A stretch of DNA of 64,000 bases from contig AP031356.1 of the NCBI GenBank assembly GCA_037833965.1, positions 16,762,501 to 16,826,500 on the forward strand, read 5' to 3'. The position numbers and the translations under genes are program-made. The notes under the pieces are model-generated. The model was not told the origin of the DNA and made no database searches. It was given only the letters and a program-made list of their open reading frames with translations. This DNA is from Marchantia polymorpha subsp. ruderalis. Its lineage: Eukaryota; Streptophyta; Marchantiopsida; Marchantiales; Marchantiaceae. This document shows, one piece after another, positions 28,666 through 38,089 of this stretch (its first letter is position 1; each line of letters opens with the position of its first letter).

Positions 28666-28684
28666 GTCCCCGGCAGCGGCGCCA
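28666..28684 (-). promoter_or_regulatory. Primer-binding site for tRNA-Asp (unit 2)
   Basis: Same 19 bases as in unit 1 (17504-17522), with the same 22-bp gap to the end of LTR3. Confidence 0.8.
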
Positions 28685-29668
28685 AAAAGAAGTTGTCGGC
28701 TTCTTATGTAATAACCCACTAAAGGCTAAAACTGCAATATAGTGGTAGAAAGGTCGAACCCACAGGGACAGAGGAACACACAGGGTACAAAGTGTCACGT
28801 TTAACAGACTATTGATGAGTTTGAATTCTCAGGCGACTGTCACTCCCAGAAATACTGCAAGTGTCCACTCGGAGCGCACTCGGAGGTCGCACAGTGCAGC
28901 GTAACACACACACACACACACCTGAAACTACAGAAACACAACCCAGAGATCCGTTAGGACCTCTACTCAAGATTTCAAGGGGGGGAAAGTCTCTCGCGAG
29001 CACACTCGGCAAAGCTGCGGGCAGTGACTTCCAACTCCGGCTTTTACAACACTTCCACTAGCTTGCTGCTAGTGTAGGAAACCCGGTTTGGACTGCCTAC
29101 TTCGGATCGAAGTCACTCCTACGCGGTGAACAACACTCTCAACTCACAAAACACGCAGAGAACACAGGTCCGCACTGAAGGACTTACTGAGAAACATTCC
29201 AGTAACACAACAACAGTCTATTGAAGAGTTTGAATTCTCAGGCACTTGTCATTCCCAGAAATACTACAGGGGTTACCCTCAAGGCACCTGCTGCAGCGTA
29301 ACCTGAATTTACAACCAAGGCTTACACGAAGTAGCAAAACTTCACTTTGGCATTCAGGGGAAAAATCCCAAGGAGTACAATCAGAAAGAAACACTCGAAG
29401 GTGTAGGGGCGAAACTGTTCAAGTATCTAACTAGTCACTGGCTCTGAGCATCGGCAGTCACCCGCAGGTGCAGATCCGAACTACTCAAGTCTCTAACCAA
29501 TGTACTAGCTCTGAACATTCGGCCGAAGGCCTTCAGCTACAAAATGCGGAACGCTAAGTTGTAACTCCTCGTGCGTGGTGACAGAACTCAAGGACACAAA
29601 CACGCAAAGGTAATGGGTTCCTGATCTATACTTCTGATGGGAAAGAACCCCAGGCAAAACGCCTGGAA

Positions 29669-29678
29669 CTATTTTATA
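29669..29678 (-). promoter_or_regulatory. TATA box of LTR3
   Basis: TATAAAATAG on the minus strand, in the same place as in LTR2. As the 5' LTR of the array, this one would drive full-length RNA. Confidence 0.65.
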
Positions 29679-29714
29679 CCTTCTAAGTCCTACCTAGCAC
29701 TACACTGCACTACG

Positions 29715-31526
29715 CTACACGCCTGCACGGAACCACGCTACACTACACTCCGCGGAACCTGTACTACGTCTCCTGCGCGGCCGACTGCCGCGCACTAACT
29801 CCCTACCCTGCCACTCTTCCGCTCGACTGCACAGTCCCAACCGCTGCAACGCCGCAGACACCTCCCCCTCGAGGGCGGACATGGTATCCTGTGCCTTCGA
29901 CAGAAAGGCCTCGAGCTTCTTCGCTACCTTCCGCCGACTCCTACTGTCGCCTGACAACAACCCGGCTGCGCGCAATTCAAACTCACGCAGTGTGAGTTTC
30001 TCCTGCGCCTTCACTTCCCAGTGGGCGTAGCCCTTGAGACAGTGGGCGACTCGCCTCGCCGTCTCCACCTTCGTGCGATCCGCCTCCTTCCTGCGATCCT
30101 CTTCAATCGTCACTAATTGCGATTCGGCTTCAGCACGTTGCACTCTCAATTCGCCACACTCTGACTGCAAACTGCGGATTAATTCTTCATCCGCCTGCCG
30201 TGCGAGCTGACATTGTTCCAACAACCGCGTCTGTCGCACGAGCTCCTCTGACAAAATCCGATTCTGGGCCTGCTCAAAATCGAGTGCTTCCTTGACCTTC
30301 ACCTGCTCCTTGGTGAGCTCGCCCAGTTTCTCATCCTTCATCTTCTCGGAGTGCTTGTAGAATTTCTGATTAAGCTTGTACTGCCCCCACAAGCACTCAT
30401 GCTTCTCCTTCAAGTCCCTCAACTCCTGGTCCACTCTAGCTAATAGCTTGCTGGTGTGGACTTTAGTGCGAGTCCTCCTGCGCACTAACTCGATGTAAGA
30501 TCCCGGCTGGAGTGGGTCGGCGTATTTATCGACCTTGCGATCCAAGTACCGCAGCAACGGAATCACCTGCTCAGAGAGCGCCGCCGCCGGCGCTCCAACA
30601 ATTTCCTCCTCCTCCTCCTCGGTGTCTTCTGCTCCTGACATTTCTTCCGTGGAGCCTCCGTCGTCATCATCCGAGTGGAGAATTTCAGTCGCCATTGAAT
30701 GCGTCGGCGACTGCCCCGAGTGGGGCTGCACGTCCTCGACGTGTGCTGCCTGCGAAGGCACGGCTGCGGCCTCGCTGCTCGTCGCCAAAATGTCTAAGGC
30801 GGAAGGCGAATGTATCCGAGCGGCATCCCAGTCGCTCGCTGGTTGATTGCCCACCGCATTCTCTCTGTCGCCGTCGTCCGTCGCCGAAGGCGATCGAGCG
30901 GAGGGTGGCTGCGCGGGATTGGATTGCGCATCGCGCATCGAGATGTCGTCCCGCGGACAGTCACTCCGCTCCTCCGTCTTCTGCTCCCTCGATCGGTCCG
31001 TGGGGGCCGTGCCCGGCCCGTGCGCAGGCGCATTTGCCGGCGCCTTGTCCGCCGCAGGCGTAGCGCCGCGGACATCTATCGCCGAAGGCGACATGGCCGG
31101 GGGCCGCACGCCCGATGTTCCTTGGCCTATAGGCCCTACCGCCGAAGGCGCATCTATCGGCGTACTTCCCGCCGATGGTGCGGCCTCCGCACGCTCTCTG
31201 CTCGTATCTCCTCGGCTCGAAGGCCCTGGCGCCGAAGGCGCGAATTGCGGCGCGTGGTGCGCCGGAGGATCTGGCCCCGAGGGCCGGTGTCTCGTAGGCG
31301 GTTCTTCCGCCGGCTCCTTTCCCTTCCTGCGTTGGAACGGGGGTGATTCTTGCCTGTGCACAGGCGGCACGTGCGGAGGTGTTCTGTGCACAGGTGACCT
31401 GTGCACAGGCGGACTGCTCCTTCCCACACGTAAGCGTAGATCCACGTCCACTTGTGTTCGCCGGTCCGCGGAGGCTCGTCCGTCCGCGGAGGTTCGCCTG
31501 TGCGCAAACGGAACCTCTGTCCGCAT
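29715..31526 (-). CDS. LTR-ORF2 in LTR3
   Basis: 603 codons with the same sequence as the LTR2 copy: disordered low-complexity N-terminal half, acidic patch near 283-312, long coiled coil near 350-560, basic C-terminus. Function unknown. A coiled coil beside an acidic patch could mediate self-association or binding to a partner, but nothing in the sequence shows which. Here ORF1 upstream is intact, so this LTR has the only complete ORF1-ORF2 pair in the window. Confidence 0.65.
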   Translation of the reverse strand: MRTEVPFAHRRTSADGRASADRRTQVDVDLRLRVGRSSPPVHRSPVHRTPPHVPPVHRQESPPFQRRKGKEPAEEPPTRHRPSGPDPPAHHAPQFAPSAPGPSSRGDTSRERAEAAPSAGSTPIDAPSAVGPIGQGTSGVRPPAMSPSAIDVRGATPAADKAPANAPAHGPGTAPTDRSREQKTEERSDCPRDDISMRDAQSNPAQPPSARSPSATDDGDRENAVGNQPASDWDAARIHSPSALDILATSSEAAAVPSQAAHVEDVQPHSGQSPTHSMATEILHSDDDDGGSTEEMSGAEDTEEEEEEIVGAPAAALSEQVIPLLRYLDRKVDKYADPLQPGSYIELVRRRTRTKVHTSKLLARVDQELRDLKEKHECLWGQYKLNQKFYKHSEKMKDEKLGELTKEQVKVKEALDFEQAQNRILSEELVRQTRLLEQCQLARQADEELIRSLQSECGELRVQRAEAESQLVTIEEDRRKEADRTKVETARRVAHCLKGYAHWEVKAQEKLTLREFELRAAGLLSGDSRSRRKVAKKLEAFLSKAQDTMSALEGEVSAALQRLGLCSRAEEWQGRELVRGSRPRRRRSTGSAECSVAWFRAGV

Positions 31527-31646
31527 CGCACGTGGTAACTCCGGAGGCCCTTGGCCCGTAGGCGGCCTCTCTCCCGACGAGGTTGCAGCGTGGCCCGTCG
31601 CTCCTGCGGTCGTCCACGCTTCTTCTCGCCTCTCTGGCGACGCACT

Positions 31647-32834
31647 TCATATCTCCGTCGCAATCGTCGCCGTGTCTGCACTGTCAGCTGGCAACACCAG
31701 TCTGCGTGCCTTCTGCTTCGGCCGGCTGTATGGCTCGCACAGCGGCCGCGGTCGAATGGGAGCAGAGAGTTCTTGATGCTGCTCCTCTTCGGACTCTTCC
31801 CTCCATCGCCGCTTCCGCGGCACTCGCGCTGCAGGAGTGTGTCGCCCTTCGTCCCTCCGTCTTGATGGGGTAGAAGTCGGTGACTCCTCTGCGTCAGTAT
31901 CGACCTCGTTCTCCCGCACATACTTCCCGGGATGGTCGATGGACAATGGCGGAAAATGTTCAAGCTCCGCCGCTGTCAAACAATTCCGCTGTCGATAAAA
32001 ATTGATGAGGAAAGGAGAAAGATGGTTTAGAGTTCCCCCCTTCTCCTCAAACGCGTGCTGTCGCATCACCCTGTGCAGGATGCTCGCCCAGTGAATTGGA
32101 GTTCCCTCGATGACGCACTCCACAAAAGAGACCTGCCACAATGTGATGTAGCAGGCGCGGTGCGGCTGCAGTAATTGCATCAGCGCCGCGGACAAAGTCC
32201 GGCGAAATCGATCCTTGTAATCACGGGTCCTGTACCCATTCTTGGTAGACCTCCCGGTCTTGAACAGCTCCACAAATTGCGCCTCTTCTTGCTTGGTAAC
32301 CTTGATGCTCTCACTGTCGAAAAGGAGATGTCCTGGCATGCCAGCACATCTTCCCAACGCCTGCGCCCAATCTTGGACTGTCCACCGATCAACATGCGGA
32401 CGCAATCCGCGCGAGGGTGGTCCCTGTGGCTCTAGCCACTCGCGCACCATATTCGCGCAGATGTAATTCCATCCCCATAGCAAGAAATCGAGCTTTCTTG
32501 CTATTAAGCGCTCCTCGAAAGCGCGCAGCCCGTTCTGCGGCAGGCGAAGTGGCACCATCCGCAATCTGCTCGGTCTCGTCATTGCGTTCCTGGGGTTCGC
32601 TCGCCCGCTCATTCTACTTCCGCACTGTCCGCGTTTCTTTCTCTCTCGGCAAACTCTAATCGCTCTCAATTCCAAATCACGCGCACTCACTTCTCCCTCA
32701 ATCAACAAGAAATCTCCTGTGTGACGACGTCGAGAATGGTCCGCAGCCAGCAGATGGATGCGCGCAGCGCGCACAAGAGATTGGAATCGCGAATTCAAGA
32801 ATGGGACGCTCTCCGCCGCCCGGTCGAAGGTCAT
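31647..32834 (-). CDS. LTR-ORF1, intact 395-aa protein
   Basis: Function unknown. From the ATG at 32834 the first roughly 95 residues are variable; several in-frame Met codons near Met-Val-Pro-Leu-Arg-Leu-Pro make the true start uncertain. The conserved core runs from there to about 300: Phe-Leu-Leu-Trp-Gly-Trp-Asn, Arg-Trp-x-x-x-Asp-Trp, Leu-Leu-Phe-Asp-Ser-Glu-Ser, Tyr-Arg-Thr-Arg-Asp-Tyr, Leu-Gln-Pro-His-Arg and Leu-Ser-Pro-Phe-Leu-Ile-Asn-Phe-Tyr. The tail is charged and basic. The core faintly recalls the 'putative plant transposon protein' domain seen in angiosperm transposon ORFs; this is an impression, not a search result. Diverged copies at 5.1, 10.4, 34.2, 35.4, 38.2, 41.5 and 44.7 kb keep the same motifs, which suggests past selection on the protein. 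Confidence 0.65.
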   Translation of the reverse strand: MTFDRAAESVPFLNSRFQSLVRAARIHLLAADHSRRRHTGDFLLIEGEVSARDLELRAIRVCRERKKRGQCGSRMSGRANPRNAMTRPSRLRMVPLRLPQNGLRAFEERLIARKLDFLLWGWNYICANMVREWLEPQGPPSRGLRPHVDRWTVQDWAQALGRCAGMPGHLLFDSESIKVTKQEEAQFVELFKTGRSTKNGYRTRDYKDRFRRTLSAALMQLLQPHRACYITLWQVSFVECVIEGTPIHWASILHRVMRQHAFEEKGGTLNHLSPFLINFYRQRNCLTAAELEHFPPLSIDHPGKYVRENEVDTDAEESPTSTPSRRRDEGRHTPAARVPRKRRWREESEEEQHQELSAPIRPRPLCEPYSRPKQKARRLVLPADSADTATIATEI

Positions 32835-34071
32835 GGTCGGCTCTTGGTCGTGAAGAACGTCTCACTTGATGGCCGCGCCGGCTGTACGCTGGAACGGTCT
32901 TCGCTCTCACGCGCGGCTTCACGCTCCGCCGTCGTCGATTAAACTCTCACGCTCGAATTGGCGGATTTGAACTCCGCGAGCGTGTCACCCTCCGGACATG
33001 GGGGCGTAGCGCCGAAGGCGAGTTTTCCGCCTTGCGCGGTACACTTGTTCGTACCGCCCCTCGGCCAATCTCCTTCTGCCTTGACGCGTGCGTCCGCATG
33101 TCGGACAAAAATTCAACTCCTGCCTGTGCGCAGGCAGGAGCCTCGGCGGATCCTCCGCCGGTGCGGAACTTGAGCATCCTCCTGTGCACAGGCGTTCGCC
33201 TGTGCGCAGGCGAATTCCGTCCGCGGCGCTGCGCTGGCGCGGAAGGCGTTGACCGTGGTCAGCCGTCTCCGTCCAGTCTGTCCGTTCCTTGTCTCTCCAT
33301 CGGCGCTTCCGCCGCCGCAACTCCGTCCGTCCAAGAGCGCATCCACCCGTGCCGTCCGCACGGTCCGTACCGATGGGATTACTCTGGCGGCCGTACGTGG
33401 CGCCGCGCTGGCGCGGAAGGCGCCGTACACTTTCTACCTCACAAGGCGCATTTCTAGGGCCCAAGGCGGATTTTCCGCCGACGCCGAAGTGCCTGTGCAC
33501 AGGCGTTCGCCTGTGCGTAGGCGGACTTCGCGCCTTCCCTAACCCTACGTCGCCTGGGCACAGGCGAACGCCTTCGTCCGTGCATAGGACAAAACTTGAA
33601 TCCCCCTTCCGCGTAGGCGGAATTCGCGCCGGTGGCGAAATCCTTCCGCCGTAGGCGACCGCCTCCATTTCTTCCAGTAGCGATAACTCCCTAAGTCCTC
33701 GTCCGTTCCAAGCGTTCTTGGGCTCGTTAGAATCAGCGCGTCGAGTTCTTTCCAACGGGACCCAACTTGGTCAAGGCGCCCGAGGGTTTACCTAATTACG
33801 GGGGTTTCCCTACAGCCGCGGACGCAACCTCCGAAGGCGGGTTTTGCGCCTTGCGCCGTAGAGATCCTAACTGCGGAGCTCGCAGGGAGGGTGGTGCCTG
33901 TGCTTGGTGCGGCACCCCAAATCCCAGATTCTACAAGATCCCTCGAGAATCCCCGCGATCTTCCGGATTCACTCTGTTTTGATGTACCGAAGGCTATTTA
34001 CAATGCTTCCATGGTACAGTTTTCCAAAAATGTTTTAATTTCCTCAAAATTTCCAAAAGTGGGGTACCACA

Positions 34072-34403
34072 CGGCGATTCTTGAAAAGGCCGTCGAAGGT
34101 CAACTCCTGCTCCTTCGAGAGCTGCACACTCTCGCAGTCAAACAAGAGCTCACCTTCAGACCCTGCACATCTCCCCAAGACCTGCTCCCAATCACTAACC
34201 TGCCATCTCTCCGGGTGCGGTCGATACCCTCTCGAATTTTGATCTTTCTCGCGTAGCCACTCCTAGACCATCACCGGGCACACCCAATTCCATCCCCACA
34301 AAAGGAAATTGAGCTTCACCGCTGTCAATTCATCTTGGAATGCCCGCAATTCGATTTGCGGCACTCGCAATGGTACCAAACTCAATGGCATGGACTTGGC
34401 CAT
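34072..34403 (-). pseudogene. LTR-ORF1 N-terminal part of the split old copy
   Basis: The minus strand, from an ATG at 34403, encodes a diverged ORF1 start: Leu-Val-Pro-Leu-Arg-Val-Pro, Phe-Leu-Leu-Trp-Gly-Trp-Asn-Trp, an in-frame TAG in place of the Arg before Glu-Trp-Leu, Glu-Arg-Trp-x-Val-x-Asp-Trp, and Leu-Leu-Phe-Asp-Cys-Glu-Ser. It is cut at 34072 by the end of LTR3. The continuation is at 10757 leftward, with only a couple of codons missing, which fixes the insertion site of the tandem element. Confidence 0.75.
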
Positions 34404-35298
34404 CGAATTCTTGACAGTTGCTGCGTGCTCATGCTGCTACTCCGCGTCGATAGTTTGGATAAGCGCAAAATTGATAATGCGTGAGTGAGCTCCCGTTCTG
34501 CCCATCAAGAATTGTCAAGTTCGACATTTGGACTTGGCAACGGGCCGCTTGAATGTTGTTTCGGCGATGAGGTGTAACGGTCTGCTTCCCACGCGCGAAT
34601 TCATCGCCGCTCTCGCCTCAGAATTCCGTTCCGCCGAAGGCGGAACGGAACTCTTGCGGGGAGAGCGCCTTCGGGGGTACAAGACAAGTTGACTTCGGTC
34701 AACGCCTTCGGCGATGCACCTAAGTCGACGGACGTCTTCAAGGGTACGCCTTCGGCGGAAGATGTACAACTTCGGCGGTGCGGAAAGGGAGAGAATCGAG
34801 AATCGGCCAGAGGCGAAGGCCTCCGTCGCCATGCCTTCGGCGCTGCGCGAGCAGGGCTAAGTCGACGGACGACTGCGGAAATTGAATTCAATTTTTGAGC
34901 GTGTGAGCCTACACAACGGCGGAGCGTGAAGCCGAGCATGCGAGAGGGGGGGCCGTTACGCCTCCAAGCCGGCGCGGCAATCAAGTGGGTCGATCCCCAC
35001 GCCCAAGTGTCCACGATGAAATCTTGTGTGCCGAAGGCGGGCGTCTCATTCTTGAAGTTACAATTTCAATTTCTCGCGAGAACTGAATGCGCACACGAAT
35101 TAGCGGAGAGAAATCGAAAAGAGCTGCGACACGCGGAGAATTGCAGGACAGAGCGAAGCAGCTGAGTGCGCGGCCGAGAAAATTGCTAGGGAGTGAGAGT
35201 GAGAGCTCGCGGAGAGATCGCGTCCGCGTGCTAGAAGCGAGGAGCTAGCAGAAGAAAGTTGCAGACTTCTGAAGTGCGCGGGGAATTTCAAGAACGCG
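34404..35298. other. Head-to-head junction between two old LTR copies
   Basis: Non-coding. To the left the minus-oriented split copy begins; to the right the plus-oriented unit 1 begins. Short frames here (for example 34601-35014 minus) are low-complexity and come from the cgccttcggcg motif, which is dense at 34620-34860. The exact border between the two copies could not be placed. Confidence 0.5.
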
Positions 35299-35507
35299 AT
35301 GTCGAAGGCGATGCAGCTACGGATGATTCCGCTGAAGCTACCGCACATTGGGTTGCGCGCATTCCAGCACAAGCTGACTGTGGTGAAACTCGATTTCCTC
35401 CTGTGGGGATGGAATTGGGTGTGTCAAGACATGGTGCGCGAGTGGCAGAAGGGAAAGGATCAACCTACGCGCGGGTTTCAAGCGCACGTAGAGCGATGGG
35501 ACATCAG
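35299..35507 (+). pseudogene. LTR-ORF1 N-terminal part, unit 1
   Basis: From an ATG at 35299: Met-Ile-Pro-Leu-Lys-Leu-Pro, Phe-Leu-Leu-Trp-Gly-Trp-Asn-Trp, and Glu-Arg-Trp-Asp-Ile-Ser. The coding frame runs straight into the hAT target duplication and, skipping the transposon, continues in frame at 38090 as Asp-Trp-Glu-Gln-Val-Leu. Before the insertion this part of ORF1 was open. Confidence 0.75.
35500..35507. repeat. Target-site duplication, left copy
   Basis: GACATCAG directly before the hAT terminal repeat. It is identical to 38082-38089. Eight bases is the hallmark length for hAT insertion. Confidence 0.95.
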
Positions 35508-38081
35508 CAGGCCTCTTCAAAACTGGCATTGGCGGCGTTGATGCCAGTTTTATCATAAATAAAATTAGCAGCATGCCATAAATAAAAATAACAGTTTTTG
35601 TTGACGTTTTTTCAAGTCTACAGATTCCTCTTGTCTGTTAGTGTTAAAAACACAGTAAGTATTGAATGATGTAAAGTAATGACAGCAATCTGCCCGTTGC
35701 TGTTGAATTAACAACAACTCTTGAGTGTCGAAAAGAATGTGAAGAATTCTGTTCTTTCTTTCAAGGCCACAGAGACAATATGAGTCTCGTGAACCACTGT
35801 TGGAGAAGAGATCTGCTGTTCGTTTTTTGCTGTTGAAGAGTTTTTGTAGTTGCTGAACTGCTGTAGATGATATGTCGTCAAAGAAGCGCGAAACTCCATT
35901 CAATTCCTCTCACGAACTTGAGTACGGATTGAAGATTTTGACGCGTGATCCGTTGTCTGGTGTCGTCACATCAGTTTTGTGTCGTTTTTGTCAGGTATGG
36001 GGACGTGAACAGAAGATCGGAAAGAAGCACAAGCCGGCTAAAACCACGAAGTATTTTGAAGTTCCATATCGACCAGAATTGTATTCACAGCATCTCGAAA
36101 GCCAACACCTGACGAAGTGGAATGAATATCGTTCTCTGACAATAGACGCAAAGCGAAGTTTTTTTGATGCTACTGTTTTAACGAATACTATGCATGCTCA
36201 TTTTGTTGGATCAGGAGATCAACTATATTTTCATATAAACGCTAACATCGTCGATGTAATTCTGCGTATACTTCTGTTTGATCCCGAAGCTGAGGAAGTT
36301 TGTATTGATCAAGCGTTGAGATTTTTTGAGCCAATCAAATCTGACAGTGTGCTTGTAGGGTATCAAGTTCATATAAAAAACATCAAGCTTTTCAAGCTTG
36401 TTATAGGGATGGTTGGTCTTGGCTCGTCGTTCAGATTAACAGCACGTCAAGTGGAGTGTGCACGTGAAGAATTAACTCTCGGTTATCTTGGTGGATGCAA
36501 TGAGGGAAAAGTATCATCGTTTGTTCGAGTTGCTGCTGCTGTTTGCCTTCAAAAACTGAGCAAATTACTTGCTAATTGTTGGGCCTTTTCTGTTGCATTT
36601 GATTCATCTACTGTCGAGACCACATCGTATTTTGACGTTACAGTGAGGTTTGTTGTAGGAAGTCGGCTGCATTGTTTTCATTTATGTTGTCTTCCTCTTT
36701 ATGGACGACACACAGGTGACAACTTGTTTGAGACATTTGAGAAAGCTATGGATGCAGTTTGTCCATCTTGGGTATATACACTCTTATCGACATGCTCTGA
36801 TGGTGCCAGAAACATGACAGGTCGAGTACGTGGAATAGTTACTCGTGTCTCCACTCGAGTTGAAGAGGAAGGTTGTCACTTGATTCGATTCTGGTGTGGT
36901 GCACACCAACTTGATCTTGTTGTTCAAACTGTTGTTTCAGATTATCACAACAAAGAATTTTACTCAACGTTAACTGCCACCATCAGACATCTTCGTCGAC
37001 AGCAGAATTTGATCAGTGAAATGAGATCCAAGTGTCCAAAGGTTGCAACTACTCGCTGGTTATCGTTGGGGAAAGTATTACCTTGGTTTTTAACTCATCG
37101 TTGCCGTATTGCTGAATACGTAGATCAGAAAAATTTTGATTTGAAACCAACTGTCATGTGGTGGATTGCTTTATATTCATTGATCCCTATAGTTACAGAG
37201 ATTGATTTTCTGTTTAAAACTTTGCAGTATTCTACGTTGTTGGTCACACAACAAGAACTTGCTTTTTCTAGATTCATTTGTTGTCTTCGGGATGTGACAG
37301 GAATGAAAGGTCCACTTTCAGAATTGTTATTTCAGGAACAAGATGAAGATTTTTGGTGCTGTAACAGTTTTTACAGGATTGCCAAGAATGCTGTCGTGCA
37401 CTTTGTTCAAGGGTGTGGTTCATTCGTTGCTATGTCATTCGATAGCTTGTGTCAAGTTGAGAAGGATATTGTGATTTGTTCAGTTGGAAATCTTATAGTT
37501 AGTCTTGCAGCAGGAATACATGCAATCGAGCCAAAAAGGGATATTAACAATGCACCAGCAGCAACTTTACCTCCATGTCTTCCTCGTGAGTTTATGAACA
37601 TGCCTGCATCAAGCTTCGTGGACCTGATAATTAGATTTCGATCTCAACTTGAGAAGACATTCACCAACGAGTACATTGACAGCTTGGAACGAGAGTTCAA
37701 AGAACTGAAGACTGCTTATCAAAGAGAATATATAGTTCGTGACACTATCAATCAAATGCCAGAATCTATAGATTTTCATGAAGCATGGAGTGCTTTTGAA
37801 CGTAGGTTTCCCAAACTGTGCACGTTTGCTGGAGGATTTGCTAGTGTGTATCCTGGTACAACGCGTGTAGAGAGTGATTTTTGTGTGATTAGTTGGGAGA
37901 AAGACGAGTACAGATCGTCCTTGATGCATGTGTCACTCGAAGGCATCATGCATTGTAAACAGTTTAAAGAAATTCAAGCAATTTGATACCTTGCTCATAT
38001 TTGTCATAAATAAAATTTTGATGATGCCATAATAGGATACTTTATGACAGATTTGGCAAATGCCAAATTAGCAGAGGCCTG
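35508..38081 (+). mobile_element. Complete hAT DNA transposon, 2,574 bp
   Basis: Flanked by perfect 8-bp duplications (GACATCAG). The ends start CAGGCCTCT and close AGAGGCCTG; the inverted repeat extends imperfectly to about 27 bp. Just inside both ends is a direct repeat containing tcataaataaaatt and gccataa (35553-35581 and 38004-38032). It carries one intact intronless transposase gene. Base use is T-rich and unlike the GC-rich LTR it entered. With matching duplications and an open transposase it is probably young and possibly active. Confidence 0.93.
35872..37986 (+). CDS. hAT transposase, intact, 704 aa
   Basis: Cuts and reinserts the element that carries it. The N-terminus has a BED-like zinc finger: Cys37-x2-Cys40 and, 33 residues on, His74-x4-His79. 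The RNase-H-like catalytic core has Asp244 (Phe-Asp-Ser-Ser), Asp310 (Cys-Ser-Asp-Gly-Ala-Arg-Asn) and Glu667 (Arg-Val-Glu-Ser-Asp), with the conserved Phe-Trp-Cys-Gly-Ala-His-Gln-Leu-Asp-Leu between the second Asp and the helical insertion. The C-terminus carries the hAT dimerisation pattern. No stop or frameshift. The first ATG of the frame is used; it lies 364 bp inside the element. The zinc-finger region and the 'PFNSSHE' start remind me of hAT proteins common in oomycetes more than of plant Ac-type proteins; this needs a search. Confidence 0.9.
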   Translation: MSSKKRETPFNSSHELEYGLKILTRDPLSGVVTSVLCRFCQVWGREQKIGKKHKPAKTTKYFEVPYRPELYSQHLESQHLTKWNEYRSLTIDAKRSFFDATVLTNTMHAHFVGSGDQLYFHINANIVDVILRILLFDPEAEEVCIDQALRFFEPIKSDSVLVGYQVHIKNIKLFKLVIGMVGLGSSFRLTARQVECAREELTLGYLGGCNEGKVSSFVRVAAAVCLQKLSKLLANCWAFSVAFDSSTVETTSYFDVTVRFVVGSRLHCFHLCCLPLYGRHTGDNLFETFEKAMDAVCPSWVYTLLSTCSDGARNMTGRVRGIVTRVSTRVEEEGCHLIRFWCGAHQLDLVVQTVVSDYHNKEFYSTLTATIRHLRRQQNLISEMRSKCPKVATTRWLSLGKVLPWFLTHRCRIAEYVDQKNFDLKPTVMWWIALYSLIPIVTEIDFLFKTLQYSTLLVTQQELAFSRFICCLRDVTGMKGPLSELLFQEQDEDFWCCNSFYRIAKNAVVHFVQGCGSFVAMSFDSLCQVEKDIVICSVGNLIVSLAAGIHAIEPKRDINNAPAATLPPCLPREFMNMPASSFVDLIIRFRSQLEKTFTNEYIDSLEREFKELKTAYQREYIVRDTINQMPESIDFHEAWSAFERRFPKLCTFAGGFASVYPGTTRVESDFCVISWEKDEYRSSLMHVSLEGIMHCKQFKEIQAI

Positions 38082-38089
38082 GACATCAG
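38082..38089. repeat. Target-site duplication, right copy
   Basis: GACATCAG directly after the closing AGAGGCCTG of the hAT element, identical to 35500-35507. Confidence 0.95.

Larger units (their letters stand above)
10757..34071 (-). mobile_element. Young tandem gypsy retrotransposon, LTR-internal-LTR-internal-LTR
   Basis: One 11,161-11,162-bp unit occurs twice, plus a partial third LTR at the left. In minus orientation: LTR3 28707-34071, internal-2 22911-28706, LTR2 17545-22910, internal-1 11749-17544, and a truncated LTR1 10757-11748. The right LTR end (5' TGTGGTACC on the minus strand) is fixed by the polypurine tract and by the junction with older DNA at 34071. The other end (GGTTATTACA) is fixed by the primer site and by the ends of related copies. 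The two units differ at only a handful of bases, so the array is recent. Lineage: primer site for tRNA-Asp, no chromodomain, Phe-Ile-Asp-Asp-Phe in reverse transcriptase; this fits the Tat/Athila side of plant gypsy elements. Confidence 0.85.
28707..34071 (-). repeat. LTR3, about 5.37 kb, with intact ORF1 and ORF2
   Basis: The 5' LTR of the array, complete. It matches LTR2 except for a few single-base changes, one fewer CA unit in the microsatellite near 28905-28920 and one extra base in an adjacent homopolymer. The right end (plus-strand ...gtaccaca at 34071) abuts decayed ORF1 coding sequence of an older LTR copy. The TATA box is at 29669-29678. Confidence 0.82.
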
